In this document: positions 46,745-56,249 of the stretch, piece by piece
How the letters are laid out: the number at the start of each line of letters is the position of its first letter
Numbering within the stretch: the stretch's first letter is position 1
Position numbers and translations under genes: made by a program
Assembly: GCA_031292355.1 (NCBI GenBank)
Contig: JARLHI010000076.1
Coordinates: forward strand, 62,001-126,000
DNA: 64,000 nt
Direction of reading: 5' to 3'
Origin: Candidatus Obscuribacterales bacterium
GTDB taxonomy: Bacteria > Cyanobacteriota > Vampirovibrionia > Obscuribacterales > Obscuribacteraceae
The notes under the pieces: generated by a model
The model's database searches: none
Seen by the model: the letters and a program-made list of their open reading frames with translations, nothing else
Told to the model about the DNA's origin: nothing

Positions 46745-47944
46745 CTAAGGAGCTCCAGAGAGACTTCGACCAACCTTTCGCAAAGGTGCAGTGAGTCGCC
46801 AGGAGCTGCTACTTTTCAAGGCCTGAATATGGGCGCTGAGAGCCTCTTTAGCGCGTTGAATTTCTGCAAGCTCGTCAGAATATTTTTGCTTTTCTACTTC
46901 GAGATCTGCGATTCGTCCGATTAACTGTTTATTGTGCGCAAGCACTGCTTGTTGGGCGCGCTCTGAATCTCCAAGACTCTGTTCTAGCTTTTCAAAATCG
47001 AAGTGTCTCTCGGTAACGTATTTTATGAGATGACAAGCCAGTCTTCTGAAAGTTTGCGGTTCATCATTTTCGAAATCATCAAGAACATTTTTCTCGCCCC
47101 AATGAGCAGGCGTCGGAAAGTCATCATATTTGATACCACGCACCAACATTGCGTTAGCCATCTTATTGACCAGTCCTTTAATAGCCGACTCCCAGATCTC
47201 GTCTTTGTCGACGCCTTCAGCAAGTAAATAAGAGCCAAAGCGATCAACTAGACGCACATGATCGGGAGCAAAAGACATATCTTCAAGAGTGGTAATTGTA
47301 GTCGTTTCTTTGTGCACTCTGTAGCGCAAAAGCGGCTCGGCGATGTAGTAATAATCGCCACCCTCCAGCAATCGCAAGCCAAAGTCGGTGTCGGCTGAAT
47401 GATAATAAGCGGCGTTGAAACTATTCACTCGCTCCTGACGGCGAAAAAACATTTGGGATGGATTGCCCGTTCTATTGAGAAATTCCTTAAGATAGAGCTT
47501 GATCACGTCTTTTCCCGGATATACACCGGTTGCGTCGAATTTGTGCTGAATATGATCGCCAACGCCATTTTCATTGACATGCCGTCTAGACACGCAGGCA
47601 AGCTGTATACCGGGTTGGGTTTCGAGTATCTCAAGCAAACGCACGAAACAACCGGGCTCAAAAGCATCGTCTTGAGCGAAAGTTTTAATATATTGCCCGG
47701 TGCAGCGCTTTAAGATTGCATTTGTGTTACGTAAGTAACCAATATTTTGTGGATTAAAAACATAATTGATTCGGGGATCGCGACCGGCGTACCCCTCAAT
47801 AATTTGCCTTGTTTCATCACTGGAGCCATCGTCGCCGATGACCAGTTCAAGGTCTTGCACTGACTGACTAAGGACGCTGTCTATCGCCTCTGTCAGATAC
47901 TTCGATCCATTAAAAGTCGGTAAGCATACAGAGATTTTTGGCAT
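46745..47944 (-). CDS. GT2 glycosyltransferase with coiled coil and tail motif
   Basis: A 399-residue enzyme. ISVCLPTFNGSKYL begins the GT2 domain; GDDGSSDET and FAQDDAF are the donor and metal segments. Residues 330-375 are coiled coil, followed by the tail SSSSWRLTAPLRKVGRSL. It is a close paralogue of the GT2 at 50132: both share LNRTGNPSQ/TQ, TLEDMSFAPDHVR-like and FRRLACHL segments. The two lie in opposite directions on either side of the dehydratase and oxygenase genes. First gene of the operon with the giant GT. Confidence 0.92.
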   Translation of the reverse strand: MPKISVCLPTFNGSKYLTEAIDSVLSQSVQDLELVIGDDGSSDETRQIIEGYAGRDPRINYVFNPQNIGYLRNTNAILKRCTGQYIKTFAQDDAFEPGCFVRLLEILETQPGIQLACVSRRHVNENGVGDHIQHKFDATGVYPGKDVIKLYLKEFLNRTGNPSQMFFRRQERVNSFNAAYYHSADTDFGLRLLEGGDYYYIAEPLLRYRVHKETTTITTLEDMSFAPDHVRLVDRFGSYLLAEGVDKDEIWESAIKGLVNKMANAMLVRGIKYDDFPTPAHWGEKNVLDDFENDEPQTFRRLACHLIKYVTERHFDFEKLEQSLGDSERAQQAVLAHNKQLIGRIADLEVEKQKYSDELAEIQRAKEALSAHIQALKSSSSWRLTAPLRKVGRSLSGAP

Positions 47945-48167
47945 ATTCTCAATTCAAAACAACGAAGTTTGCAGCAAAGACTGCGATTGTACAACAGACT
48001 TCATTGACGACGCTGTGCCTGACGCTCAAACCAACCATTTTGATACAGTGCCAGTCTGACCAAAAACTCATAAAATCCGTGCTTCAGGCTAACGAGCGCT
48101 CACTTTGCAATGTAAAAGTCGTGATAGCATTCTCGAATTCGACTGTTAGCGGTGGGACAAAATAGCA

Positions 48168-49175
48168 ATGACCGAACAAAGAGTATTGATTACTGGGATT
48201 ACCGGAATGGCCGGCTCCCACCTGGCAGAGCTTTTAGTAAACGAACATCCAGACCATAAGGTGTTTGGGGTAAAACGCTGGCGCAGTCCTATGGGCAATA
48301 TCGCCTCCATCGCCGACCACGTCAATTTGATCGACTGCGATTTAACAGATCCAAGCGGCGTGCAAGAAATGATCGAACAAATCAAACCGACCATCATTTT
48401 TCACCTGGCCGCTCAAAGCTTTGTGCCAACGTCATGGACAAATCCGGCTTCTACTTTAACCGACAACATACTGATGCAGCTCAATATTTTTGAAGCTGTT
48501 CGCCATTTGAAATTAGACCCAACCATTCAGATTGCTCTGAGTTCGGAAGAATATGGCATGGTTTATCCAGACGAAGTGCCCATTCGTGAAGGCAATCCCC
48601 TGCGCCCTCTCAGTCCCTATGCTGTAAGCAAAGTCGCTCAAGATATGCTCGGCTATCAGTATCACCAGAGTCACGGTTTAAAGGTTATTCGCACTCGCGC
48701 TTTCAATCATGAAGGACCACGCCGCGGCGAGGTTTTCGTCACCAGCAATTTCGCCAAACAAGTTGCCGAAATCGAACTGGGCTTGAGACTGCCAGTTATA
48801 AATCACGGCAATCTCGACGCCAAAAGGGACTGGACCGACGTCAGAGACATGGTGCGTGGTTATTTGTTGAGCGTGCAAAAGTGCACTCCCGGAGAAGATT
48901 ATGTATTGGCTAGCGGTGTCACTCGCACGGTCAAAGAAATGCTCGACTATCTCTTGAGTCTCTCCAAAGTCAAAATCGAATGCAAACTTGACCCAACTCG
49001 TCTGCGCCCAAGCGATGTTCAGGTTTTGCTGGGCGATCCAACTAAATTCAAAAAAGCAACGGGCTGGGAGCCACGCTATACGTTTGAACAAATGATGACC
49101 GATTTGTTGAACTACTGGCGCGAAGAATTGGCAACTAAAAAAGTCAAAGATTCCGTCGCTACAGCAGCGTCCTAA
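48168..49175 (+). CDS. GDP-mannose 4,6-dehydratase / GDP-6-deoxymannose reductase family (SDR)
   Basis: A 335-residue extended SDR. VLITGITGMAGSHLAELL is the NAD(P) motif. SSEEYG and Y151-AVS-K155 form the catalytic set, and FNHEGPRRGEVFVTSNFAKQ and DAKRDWTDVRDM are typical of the Gmd/Rmd family, as is RPSDVQVLLGDPTKFKKATG near the end. It would make GDP-4-keto-6-deoxymannose or GDP-rhamnose, using GDP-mannose that could derive from the phosphohexomutase product. The length and the SSEEYG triad leave Gmd versus Rmd open. The dioxygenase gene follows after 38 bp. Confidence 0.85.
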   Translation: MTEQRVLITGITGMAGSHLAELLVNEHPDHKVFGVKRWRSPMGNIASIADHVNLIDCDLTDPSGVQEMIEQIKPTIIFHLAAQSFVPTSWTNPASTLTDNILMQLNIFEAVRHLKLDPTIQIALSSEEYGMVYPDEVPIREGNPLRPLSPYAVSKVAQDMLGYQYHQSHGLKVIRTRAFNHEGPRRGEVFVTSNFAKQVAEIELGLRLPVINHGNLDAKRDWTDVRDMVRGYLLSVQKCTPGEDYVLASGVTRTVKEMLDYLLSLSKVKIECKLDPTRLRPSDVQVLLGDPTKFKKATGWEPRYTFEQMMTDLLNYWREELATKKVKDSVATAAS

Positions 49176-49213
49176 ACTGTTAACCGGGCACCCCAGAGGC
49201 TTATCTAATCACA

Positions 49214-50095
49214 ATGTCCACGACAACAATTTGCAAGTCACCCAAGAAGACGAAGGAGGCCCTTGTGCCGACGAAAGCTCCAGCAAGACCTGTCCAGACA
49301 TCACGCAAAGGTGAATTGTTTGACTTCGATAACGCGCAATTTACTTATGAGCCATTTCCGATCGCTTTAATCAAACCGTCTTTAGACCCAGCTTTCTATG
49401 CCGAATTAGTAGACACGTTCCCAGACATCTCTTTGTTTAAAGAAATGTCGACGCTGGGTAACAAGACATCACGCAAATGGTCTTTAGCCGAATGCAATAA
49501 CGGCGATAACTATCGCGAGTTTTTAGCTAAAACACCAGCCTGGAAAAAATTTCACGACTGGGTGAAAAGTCCTGAATTTCTCATACAAACAATTGAGTTT
49601 CTCAATCGAAACAATGTTGAACTTGGTTATTTAAGACCAGACGCTAACAAAACAGACACTCTATTGCAAAAGTTGGAACTTGCTCTGCGCAAAGCGAAAA
49701 ACGGACACAGTCTACCTCTTTCGGCTCGCTTTGAATTCTCGGTGATGCCAGCCGATGGTGGACACTTGCACCCGCATACCGATTCTCCGTGGAAAATTAT
49801 TACTTACGTAGTGTCAATGCTAAAACCAGGTGAGTGGGACCCAGCCTACGGCGGTGGCACAGACATGTTGCGCCCCAAAAAAACCAATGACAATTTTAAT
49901 TGGTTGAACGGCTATCGCGAATTCGACCAATGCGAAACACTCAGCACCTACGAATTCGAGCCAAACCAGGCATTGATATTCGTCAAAACTTTTAATTCGT
50001 GGCACTGCGTCAAACCCATTCAAGGGCCACCCGGAATACTACGCAGAACACTGACTATCAATATCGAAAAGTTAGACAAATCAATCTTGCCGTAG
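49214..50095 (+). CDS. 2-oxoglutarate-Fe(II) dioxygenase-like protein
   Basis: A 293-residue double-stranded beta-helix protein. The iron triad is visible: His188 and Asp190 in HLHPHTDSPWK, then His264 in NSWHCVKP. A following ILRRTLTINI arginine would bind 2-oxoglutarate. The first 40 residues are basic and disordered. It may hydroxylate or otherwise oxidise a sugar or a protein; its place between the dehydratase and a GT2 suggests a glycan-related substrate. The spacing (38 and 36 bp) fits one operon. Confidence 0.8.
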   Translation: MSTTTICKSPKKTKEALVPTKAPARPVQTSRKGELFDFDNAQFTYEPFPIALIKPSLDPAFYAELVDTFPDISLFKEMSTLGNKTSRKWSLAECNNGDNYREFLAKTPAWKKFHDWVKSPEFLIQTIEFLNRNNVELGYLRPDANKTDTLLQKLELALRKAKNGHSLPLSARFEFSVMPADGGHLHPHTDSPWKIITYVVSMLKPGEWDPAYGGGTDMLRPKKTNDNFNWLNGYREFDQCETLSTYEFEPNQALIFVKTFNSWHCVKPIQGPPGILRRTLTINIEKLDKSILP

Positions 50096-50131
50096 GCGAA
50101 CAAGCTCTGGCTTAGGAATGAGGTTCTGCTT

Positions 50132-51337
50132 TTGACCAGACCATTAATATCTGTATGCCTGCCAACGTACAATGGCGAAGATTATCTGCGTCCGGCCATT
50201 GAAAGCGTTCTCAACCAGACGGTGCGCGATCTAGAGTTGGTCATCGGTGACGATAATTCGAACAAAGAAACGAGAGCAATTCTCGAAGAATTCGCCCGCA
50301 AAGACTCGCGCGTAAAATTGACTATCAATGAAGTCAATTTAGGATACGTGCCCAATTGCGCTGCCATAATGCAACGCTGCCAGGGTCAGTTCATCAAGAA
50401 CTTTGCCCAGGACGACATACTTGAACTTGATTGCTGCGAACGCATGCTCAAAGTCATGCAAGAAAATCCCAACGTTTCGCTAGTCACGTGCGCTCGAACC
50501 TTGATTGATGAAAACGATAACGTCACCGGAGTACATCAACACTTCGACCGAACTCAGCTATTCGAAGGCAAAGAGATCATCAAATTGTATTTGACTGAAT
50601 TTGTTAATCGTACAGGCAACCCAACCCAGATTTTCTTCCGCACCGAACACGTCGAAAATGGATTCAATCCAGCTTATCATCATGGCGAAGATCTGGAATT
50701 TGGCCTGCGTCTGCTCGAAAAAGGCGATTATTACTACATTCATGAACCCTTAGTTCGCTATCGCATTCACAGTCAGACAACCACAGTTTCGACGCTCGCC
50801 GATATGTCTTTTGCTCCCGATCATGTTCGCTCTGTTGATCGCTTTGGGCATTACGCAGAAAATGCTGGGATGAGCAAAAATGAAATCTGGCATGCGGCGA
50901 TTAAGGGACTGATCATCAAAATGTCTCATGCCCTGTACGTTCGCGGCATGAAATATGAAGATGACTTCCCAACCCCTAAATATTTTGGGCATCCCGAAAC
51001 GGACGATAAAAACGTCAAAGACGAACCAGAAATTTTTCGCCGACTAGCCTGCCATCTGCTCAAATATATCAGTGAAAAGAGCCGCATCTGGACAGAAGTC
51101 GAAGAATATGTGCAAGCCTGCACCAAGGCTCAAGAGCAATCAGAAAAGCCAGTACTGGATTACATCATTGCCCTCGAGAAACGGCTGCAAAATTACGAAG
51201 TCCAGACTGTCAGTCTCAAGGCAGAGCTCGAAACCAGAAAGCAGGACCTCATAAATTTAAAAAACAGCAGTTCCTGGAGGTTGACGCAGCCTTTAAGGAA
51301 CATCAGCCGCAAACGAAATTCTGATCTTCGAAATTAG
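50132..51337 (+). CDS. GT2 glycosyltransferase with coiled coil and tail motif
   Basis: A 401-residue enzyme starting at TTG 50132 (MTRPLISVCLPTYNGEDYL). GDDNSNKET is the donor strand and FAQDDIL the metal site. A coiled coil (about 330-375) ends with the tail NSSSWRLTQPLRNISRKR. It resembles the GT2 at 46745 along the whole length, with the same FVNRTGNPTQ and MSFAPDHVR segments. It probably belongs to an operon with the dehydratase and oxygenase. It ends 9 bp before the KGG gene on the other strand. Confidence 0.9.
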   Translation: MTRPLISVCLPTYNGEDYLRPAIESVLNQTVRDLELVIGDDNSNKETRAILEEFARKDSRVKLTINEVNLGYVPNCAAIMQRCQGQFIKNFAQDDILELDCCERMLKVMQENPNVSLVTCARTLIDENDNVTGVHQHFDRTQLFEGKEIIKLYLTEFVNRTGNPTQIFFRTEHVENGFNPAYHHGEDLEFGLRLLEKGDYYYIHEPLVRYRIHSQTTTVSTLADMSFAPDHVRSVDRFGHYAENAGMSKNEIWHAAIKGLIIKMSHALYVRGMKYEDDFPTPKYFGHPETDDKNVKDEPEIFRRLACHLLKYISEKSRIWTEVEEYVQACTKAQEQSEKPVLDYIIALEKRLQNYEVQTVSLKAELETRKQDLINLKNSSSWRLTQPLRNISRKRNSDLRN

Positions 51338-51346
51338 GAGCGCCAA

Positions 51347-51580
51347 TTAGATTTGAGCGTGAGTGGCAGAATCTTTCACGCCGATTTCCAGCTTTTTCTT
51401 CGCGCCTAGACCACGTTTCTTGCCCGCAGCCACAGCTTCTTCTGTCGTGAACTGATGAGCGGTGCCTTTTTCGTGAGCCGCCTTGCCGCCCATGCTGGCA
51501 ATACGCCTTCTTTGCTCAATACTTAAAGCGGCGAAACCTCGGCGGGTTGCGCCTGAAGTCTGTTTAACTTCTTCCATCAT
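51347..51580 (-). CDS. KGG-motif small stress-type protein
   Basis: A 77-residue basic protein. RRGFAALSIEQRRRIASMGG and the later EKGTAHQFT and AAGKKRGLG segments are the KGG repeat of YciG-type, stress-induced small proteins. I chose ATG 51580, about 9-10 bp after GAGGG; the frame continues upstream to 51619 without family similarity. It has no visible tie to the glycan genes. Function in this family is poorly known. Confidence 0.8.
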   Translation of the reverse strand: MMEEVKQTSGATRRGFAALSIEQRRRIASMGGKAAHEKGTAHQFTTEEAVAAGKKRGLGAKKKLEIGVKDSATHAQI

Positions 51581-52123
51581 ATATATTTGCCCTCGGGAAA
51601 CCATAACAGTGCGCCACAACAGATGGCTTGCGTCATGAGACTCATCGACACGTTTTTGGTTCCCACAATAGTTGCAGTAACTCTGAAAAATTTCGCTCTG
51701 ACAGCCATTTATCCAGACTGGCCCTGTTTAGAGTCCGTAGCACAGGTAAGCATCCCGCACACGATTTGCGATATCACCCCTGCGAGTGAATTTTATTGAC
51801 TGTACAGGTGACGAGCTCTTCGCACAATCATCATCTCGGGTTCTTGCATAATATGGTCTCGTGATCCATGATGGAAATGTAGACTTTAGAGTGGCTCCCC
51901 CACCATTCTCGCTGAAAACTACATGGCAACCTTTCTCGAAAATATGAGCTGAGCTGGCTTCCCTTCCCCGGGCACCATCGCTTAGATTCAAGGAAAATTG
52001 AACAAATCGACAACGTGGCCTGGCTCCTTCTGATATGAGCTTGCACTGTGTTATGGCTGCCGCACAATTGTGTGCCAGTTGGGCTTATACACGACACGAT
52101 CTTGCTACGAAGGATAAAATATT
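51581..52123. other. Intergenic region, no gene recognised
   Basis: About 540 bases between the KGG gene and the small secreted-protein gene. Short frames on the minus strand (51728-51991 and 51831-52097) overlap each other, have no ribosome site and no recognisable motif. I see no RNA gene or clear promoter. Confidence 0.5.
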
Positions 52124-52528
52124 ATGCTCAAGAGAATTCTACTGGTACTCGCTTGTGCCACATCCGCCCAGGCAACCGTTCTCAGCGGTGCTGTCACAGA
52201 AAAGCAAGAGCTGAACAATACCAGACAGAGTCCGTTTTATGCAGTGAATTTTGGTGGCACTACCGTTCCACTGGGGCAAGAACTTCATCCATCATTCAAC
52301 GATTGCTCGTTTTTTTGTATCGGCAATTTGATTTATATTTTCCGCGGCGACACACTCATGGGCACGCTCTCAGATAGCGATTACAACTTCCGCAGTGCTG
52401 AAAACATGGTGGTCAATCAAATTATGCCTCGCCCCGATGTCGAATTCCAAGCAAATCAACAGGAAGTGTCACGCATTCTTCTGCTCGCTGACAAAACAAC
52501 CGGCAAGCAAATCGGCAATCTACGGTAG
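52124..52528 (+). CDS. Small secreted protein of unknown function
   Basis: A 134-residue protein with a signal peptide (KRILLVLACATSAQA, cleavage likely after AQA at residue 17). The mature part has two cysteines close together (DCSFFC). ATG 52124 follows AAGGA by 9-10 bp, which supports translation. I recognise no family. Its stop region overlaps the end of the convergent GT4 gene by 9 bp. Confidence 0.6.
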   Translation: MLKRILLVLACATSAQATVLSGAVTEKQELNNTRQSPFYAVNFGGTTVPLGQELHPSFNDCSFFCIGNLIYIFRGDTLMGTLSDSDYNFRSAENMVVNQIMPRPDVEFQANQQEVSRILLLADKTTGKQIGNLR

Positions 52529-53668
52529 AGGTAAGAGCAAGGCTCGGTAGCGATCTGCCATAAGCGACAGATCGAATTTCTCTCGCACTGAATTAAATGC
52601 GTTAAGACCAATCGATTTCAGTAAGTCACGATCTTCGTACAACTCAGTGATTTTTGCGGCGAAAGAATCAATATCTTTGGCATCCACTAAAAATCCATTA
52701 TTGCCATCGTCAATCATCAATGGGATAGACCCCACACTGGATGCTATAACTGGCTTGCCATGCAGTTGCGAATGTAACACAACCAGTGGCTGACCATCGC
52801 TAACTGAAGGCACAACCACAACGTCGCTTGCTGCAACCAGAGGATCGATTCTATCGGTAAATCCAAAAAATTTTATTGCTCCAGTTAAACCAAGGCTATT
52901 AATCAAATCCAGAACACTCTCACGATCAGGCCCATCGCCGACCATGCAAAAGGCGGTATTTGGCAAACTCTTTAATTTTGCCACCAGATGTACGAACAAA
53001 TGCGGGTCCTTTTCCGCAGCAAGCCGGCCAAAGAAAGAAACGACAAATTTACTTGAATAACTTTCTGGCAGTAGGCTCTTGCCCAGCGCTCTGTCTGCAT
53101 CTAACTCTGCCGTAGCGGGAATCTCGATACCGTGGGGGATAGTATAAACTCGCTCCAGGTCTTGCAGCTGCTCATGTAAAATAGCTGATGGCACTATGGT
53201 GGCATTGATGTATTGGTGGAGAGATCTTGTGCTAACGAGATGCTTGCCGTCATTAAATTGTTGGTCGATAACATTTAAACCAGGCAGAGCCTTTTTTATT
53301 TCAGGAAGCAACTCATAAGCCATGGTGCTACCAACCAGAAACGCATTGCCGTACCGACCGTCTTTGAGAAGACTGATGAGCGCCTGTTTGCGCTCCTCAT
53401 CAGACTCTTTCAGACGAGGTAGATGAGTGACTGAACAGCCTAGTTTTTCAAATGACTCAGTACGGTCACCCATATTGGGAAGCGTTTCTCGCGTTGTGAC
53501 GACGTCAAAATGGTAATTCGGACAATGCCGCACAAGACCAGTGAAAAGCGTTTCCACGCCACCAACTGGTAACCATGGCAGAACGAGCAGTACTTTTTGC
53601 GGGTCCAAAGCACATGCTTGGACATCTTTAGGGACGCGAGCTGAAAATAATTTGGTCAGAAAATTCAT
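52520..53668 (-). CDS. GT4 glycosyltransferase, paralogue of 57938
   Basis: A GT-B enzyme of 382 residues. A short amphipathic N-terminus (MNFLTKLFSARVPKD) precedes LLVLPWLPVGGVETLF, the donor-side glycine-rich loop. The second half has VVSFFGRLAAEKDPHLF, FCMVGDGPDRES, and VPSVSDGQPLVVLHSQLHGKPVIAS, the retaining GT4 EX7E-like region with DG in place of EG. It is very similar to the GT4 at 57938, sharing VTTRE/VTTSK and MGDRTESFEKLG segments. Donor is unknown. Confidence 0.92.
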   Translation of the reverse strand: MNFLTKLFSARVPKDVQACALDPQKVLLVLPWLPVGGVETLFTGLVRHCPNYHFDVVTTRETLPNMGDRTESFEKLGCSVTHLPRLKESDEERKQALISLLKDGRYGNAFLVGSTMAYELLPEIKKALPGLNVIDQQFNDGKHLVSTRSLHQYINATIVPSAILHEQLQDLERVYTIPHGIEIPATAELDADRALGKSLLPESYSSKFVVSFFGRLAAEKDPHLFVHLVAKLKSLPNTAFCMVGDGPDRESVLDLINSLGLTGAIKFFGFTDRIDPLVAASDVVVVPSVSDGQPLVVLHSQLHGKPVIASSVGSIPLMIDDGNNGFLVDAKDIDSFAAKITELYEDRDLLKSIGLNAFNSVREKFDLSLMADRYRALLLPLP

Positions 53669-53798
53669 AGCGTTAACGCTAACATATCGGTTGCAGGTCA
53701 GGCAAAGTTCTACTTAATAGTGGTCCTCATTAGTGCTAAAATCTGCCCGTTGAGAGTGCCCGAGCCCTCTGTAGTCCTGTTTCTGAGCTGATTTTAAG

Positions 53799-54977
53799 AT
53801 GACTGACCTTGTTTCACCTAGCCTGCGCAAACAAAACGTACCACTCGCCATTCCGTTCACTAAAGCCTATTTAACAGGCAACGAATTGCGTTACATCACC
53901 GAAGCCCTCGCTGGGAACCATCTGTGCGGCAATGGTCCTTTCACCGAACACTGTCATGATTGGTTCAACAAAAATACCGGCGCAGCTGGTACTTTCCTCA
54001 CTCACTCAGGCACTTCAGCTTTAGAGATGGCAGCGCTACTGGGAGATATTCAGCCGGGCGACGAAGTAATAATGCCCTCTTTTACTTTTGTCACGACCGC
54101 ATCCGCCTTTGTTATGCGAGGAGCGGTGCCGGTCTTCATTGACATTCGCGAAGACAATCTCAATTTGGATGAAACTCTCATAACCAAAGCAATTACAAAA
54201 AAAACGAAGGCAATAGTGCCCGTCCATTATGCAGGCATCGCCTGTGAGATGGACACGATCAATGCCATCGCTAGAGAAAACGACTTGCTGGTGATAGAAG
54301 ACGCCGCTCATTCCGTTTTGTCCAGTTACAAAGGCAGACCACTGGGAGGGCTGGGAACGATGTCTGCAGTGAGCTTCCACGAGACTAAAAATATTGTTTC
54401 TGGCGAAGGCGGAGCACTTCTGGTCAATGATGAAAAACTTTTAGACAGAGCCTTCACGATTTGGGAGAAAGGCACAAATCGACGCGAATTCTTCCTCGGC
54501 AAGGTCGACAAGTACACCTGGCATGAACTGGGTTCCTCATATCTACCTTCAGAGATGACAGCTGCTTTTCTCTGGGCGCAGCTGCAGCAGGCTCAATACA
54601 TTACCCAAAAGCGTGTGGAAGTCTGGCATCGCTATCACGACTTATTGCAGCCCCTCGAAGAAGCCGAACTGCTAAGACGTCCACAATGGTCGCAGGACGC
54701 TTCGATTAATGGTCACATCTATTACATTCTCTTGCCTAAACCAGAGATAAGAGACGCATTATTGACACATTTGTCTAAAGCCGGCGTGGAAGCAGTTTTC
54801 CACTATCTGCCTTTGCATTCTTCTACCGCCGGACAAAAATTTGGGCGTGCCGGCAGCGATTTGAACAATACGAATCACCTCAGTGCCTGTCTTCTGCGTT
54901 TTCCTATCTGGGTTGGTCTTGGTCCGGCCGAAATCGACCATATAGTTACTCTAGTTAAAGAGTTTTTTGGTCTGTAA
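53799..54977 (+). CDS. wecE: dTDP-4-amino-4,6-dideoxygalactose transaminase
   Basis: PLP aminotransferase converting dTDP-4-keto-6-deoxyglucose to dTDP-Fuc4N. The 392-residue length is normal. SFHETKNIVSGEGGALL contains the PLP Lys197. KGTNRREFFLGKVDKYTWHE and GSSYLPSEMTAAFLW are hallmark segments of WecE/RffA. The dTDP-glucose enzymes RmlA and RmlB are not in the window. A 111-bp gap separates it from the acyltransferase pair downstream. Confidence 0.92.
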   Translation: MTDLVSPSLRKQNVPLAIPFTKAYLTGNELRYITEALAGNHLCGNGPFTEHCHDWFNKNTGAAGTFLTHSGTSALEMAALLGDIQPGDEVIMPSFTFVTTASAFVMRGAVPVFIDIREDNLNLDETLITKAITKKTKAIVPVHYAGIACEMDTINAIARENDLLVIEDAAHSVLSSYKGRPLGGLGTMSAVSFHETKNIVSGEGGALLVNDEKLLDRAFTIWEKGTNRREFFLGKVDKYTWHELGSSYLPSEMTAAFLWAQLQQAQYITQKRVEVWHRYHDLLQPLEEAELLRRPQWSQDASINGHIYYILLPKPEIRDALLTHLSKAGVEAVFHYLPLHSSTAGQKFGRAGSDLNNTNHLSACLLRFPIWVGLGPAEIDHIVTLVKEFFGL

Positions 54978-55088
54978 ACCCATCCCACGCCACACATGAA
55001 TTCTTTACAAGGCACTAATCAAGAAGCAATGGAATAATGCTGTTGCCCAGAATCCTGGAGTTGCGAACATTTAGGCATGGCATAACAG

Positions 55089-56249
55089 ATGAGTCCTGTC
55101 GCCGAAATTAGCGGCTTCAATTTGCATCGAGAATCGGGCTCTGACAACGCCGCGAAAATTTCCGATGCAGGGTCGGCTGATTTTAAATATCAACCAGCTT
55201 TAGACGGTCTGCGCGCGATCGCTGTACTTTTCGTCATGGGTTTTCACAGCAGTGGTCCCATCGGCAATATCATTGCGAAGGTTGGCGGCTGGGTCGGCGT
55301 CGATATTTTCTTCGTAATCAGCGGCTTTTTGATTACAAGCGTTTTGATGCATGAGAAAGCAAAAAACGGTTTTGTCGACCTCAAAAGCTTCTATTTGCGA
55401 CGAATGCTGCGCCTGATGCCAGCTTATTATGCCTTTCTTGCCTGCACTGCGATTTTCAATCCCACACATTGCTCGCACATAGGCGCTGCCATCGGCATCG
55501 CTTTGGTCTATTTATCTAACTACGATCTCGTGATGGGTTGGAATCATATCAGCGGTTCAGGAACGGACATCACCTGGTCGCTTGCTCTAGAGGAACAATT
55601 TTATTTAGTCTGGCCAACAATACTGAATCGGCTGAGCAAGCATCTTTTTAAAATCACCATCGGCAGTATCATCGCCTGCGAACTGTGGAAAGTCTGGCTT
55701 CTTACACATGGCATTTCCTGGAGTTATCTTGAAGCAGCCTTCGATACCAAAGTCGATACTCTGATGTTCGGAGCACTGGGTGCTGTCGCCTTTTTCCAGC
55801 CCCAGAGCCGCGCCTGGCTCAACAGATTTTTCAGCAAGCAATTTGTATCGCTTGCACTTTTTGCACTTCTGCTTGTTTATGTTCGCGCCATTGGTCATCC
55901 CTCTGGTCCTATGAGCGTCTTCAACCAAATTATTTACTGGGATTTCCGCCTTCCTGGTTTCGCCGCATTAACAACAGCCCTGCTCCTCAGTTTATGCGTG
56001 CAACCTCGCTCATTTATTTCATCAGTGCTTTCTCACTGGATTTTTACATGGCTTGGCAAACTCTCGTACAGCATTTACTTATGGCATGGGCTCTCGTTTC
56101 TGCTGCTTGTGAGCATGCTTAAATATCCGCTTGAAAAATGGCAGCTGGAAATTGCCGGTTATCTTACGGCAATTGGATTTGCCTTCCTGTCCTATGAGCT
56201 AATAGAAAAGCCGTTCTTAAAAATGAAGAGCAAATTGGGCAAGAATTGA
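55089..56249 (+). CDS. Acyltransferase-3 family membrane protein
   Basis: A 386-residue OafA-type acyltransferase. YQPALDGLRAIAVLFVMGFH has the DGLRAIAV motif and membrane histidine, IFFVISGFLITSVL follows, and TWSLALEEQFYLVWP is the canonical WSLxxEEQFYLxWP motif. About ten helices are visible. The stop overlaps the next start by 4 bp (TTGA), so two different acyltransferases are made from one message. WecE upstream suggests that an amino group may be acetylated, but this family usually acts on hydroxyls. Confidence 0.95.
   Translation: MSPVAEISGFNLHRESGSDNAAKISDAGSADFKYQPALDGLRAIAVLFVMGFHSSGPIGNIIAKVGGWVGVDIFFVISGFLITSVLMHEKAKNGFVDLKSFYLRRMLRLMPAYYAFLACTAIFNPTHCSHIGAAIGIALVYLSNYDLVMGWNHISGSGTDITWSLALEEQFYLVWPTILNRLSKHLFKITIGSIIACELWKVWLLTHGISWSYLEAAFDTKVDTLMFGALGAVAFFQPQSRAWLNRFFSKQFVSLALFALLLVYVRAIGHPSGPMSVFNQIIYWDFRLPGFAALTTALLLSLCVQPRSFISSVLSHWIFTWLGKLSYSIYLWHGLSFLLLVSMLKYPLEKWQLEIAGYLTAIGFAFLSYELIEKPFLKMKSKLGKN

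Noticed and set aside
51728-52097. Two overlapping minus-strand frames of 87-88 codons in the intergenic region
   Set aside because: No ribosome site, no motif, mutual overlap in different frames; best seen as non-coding.
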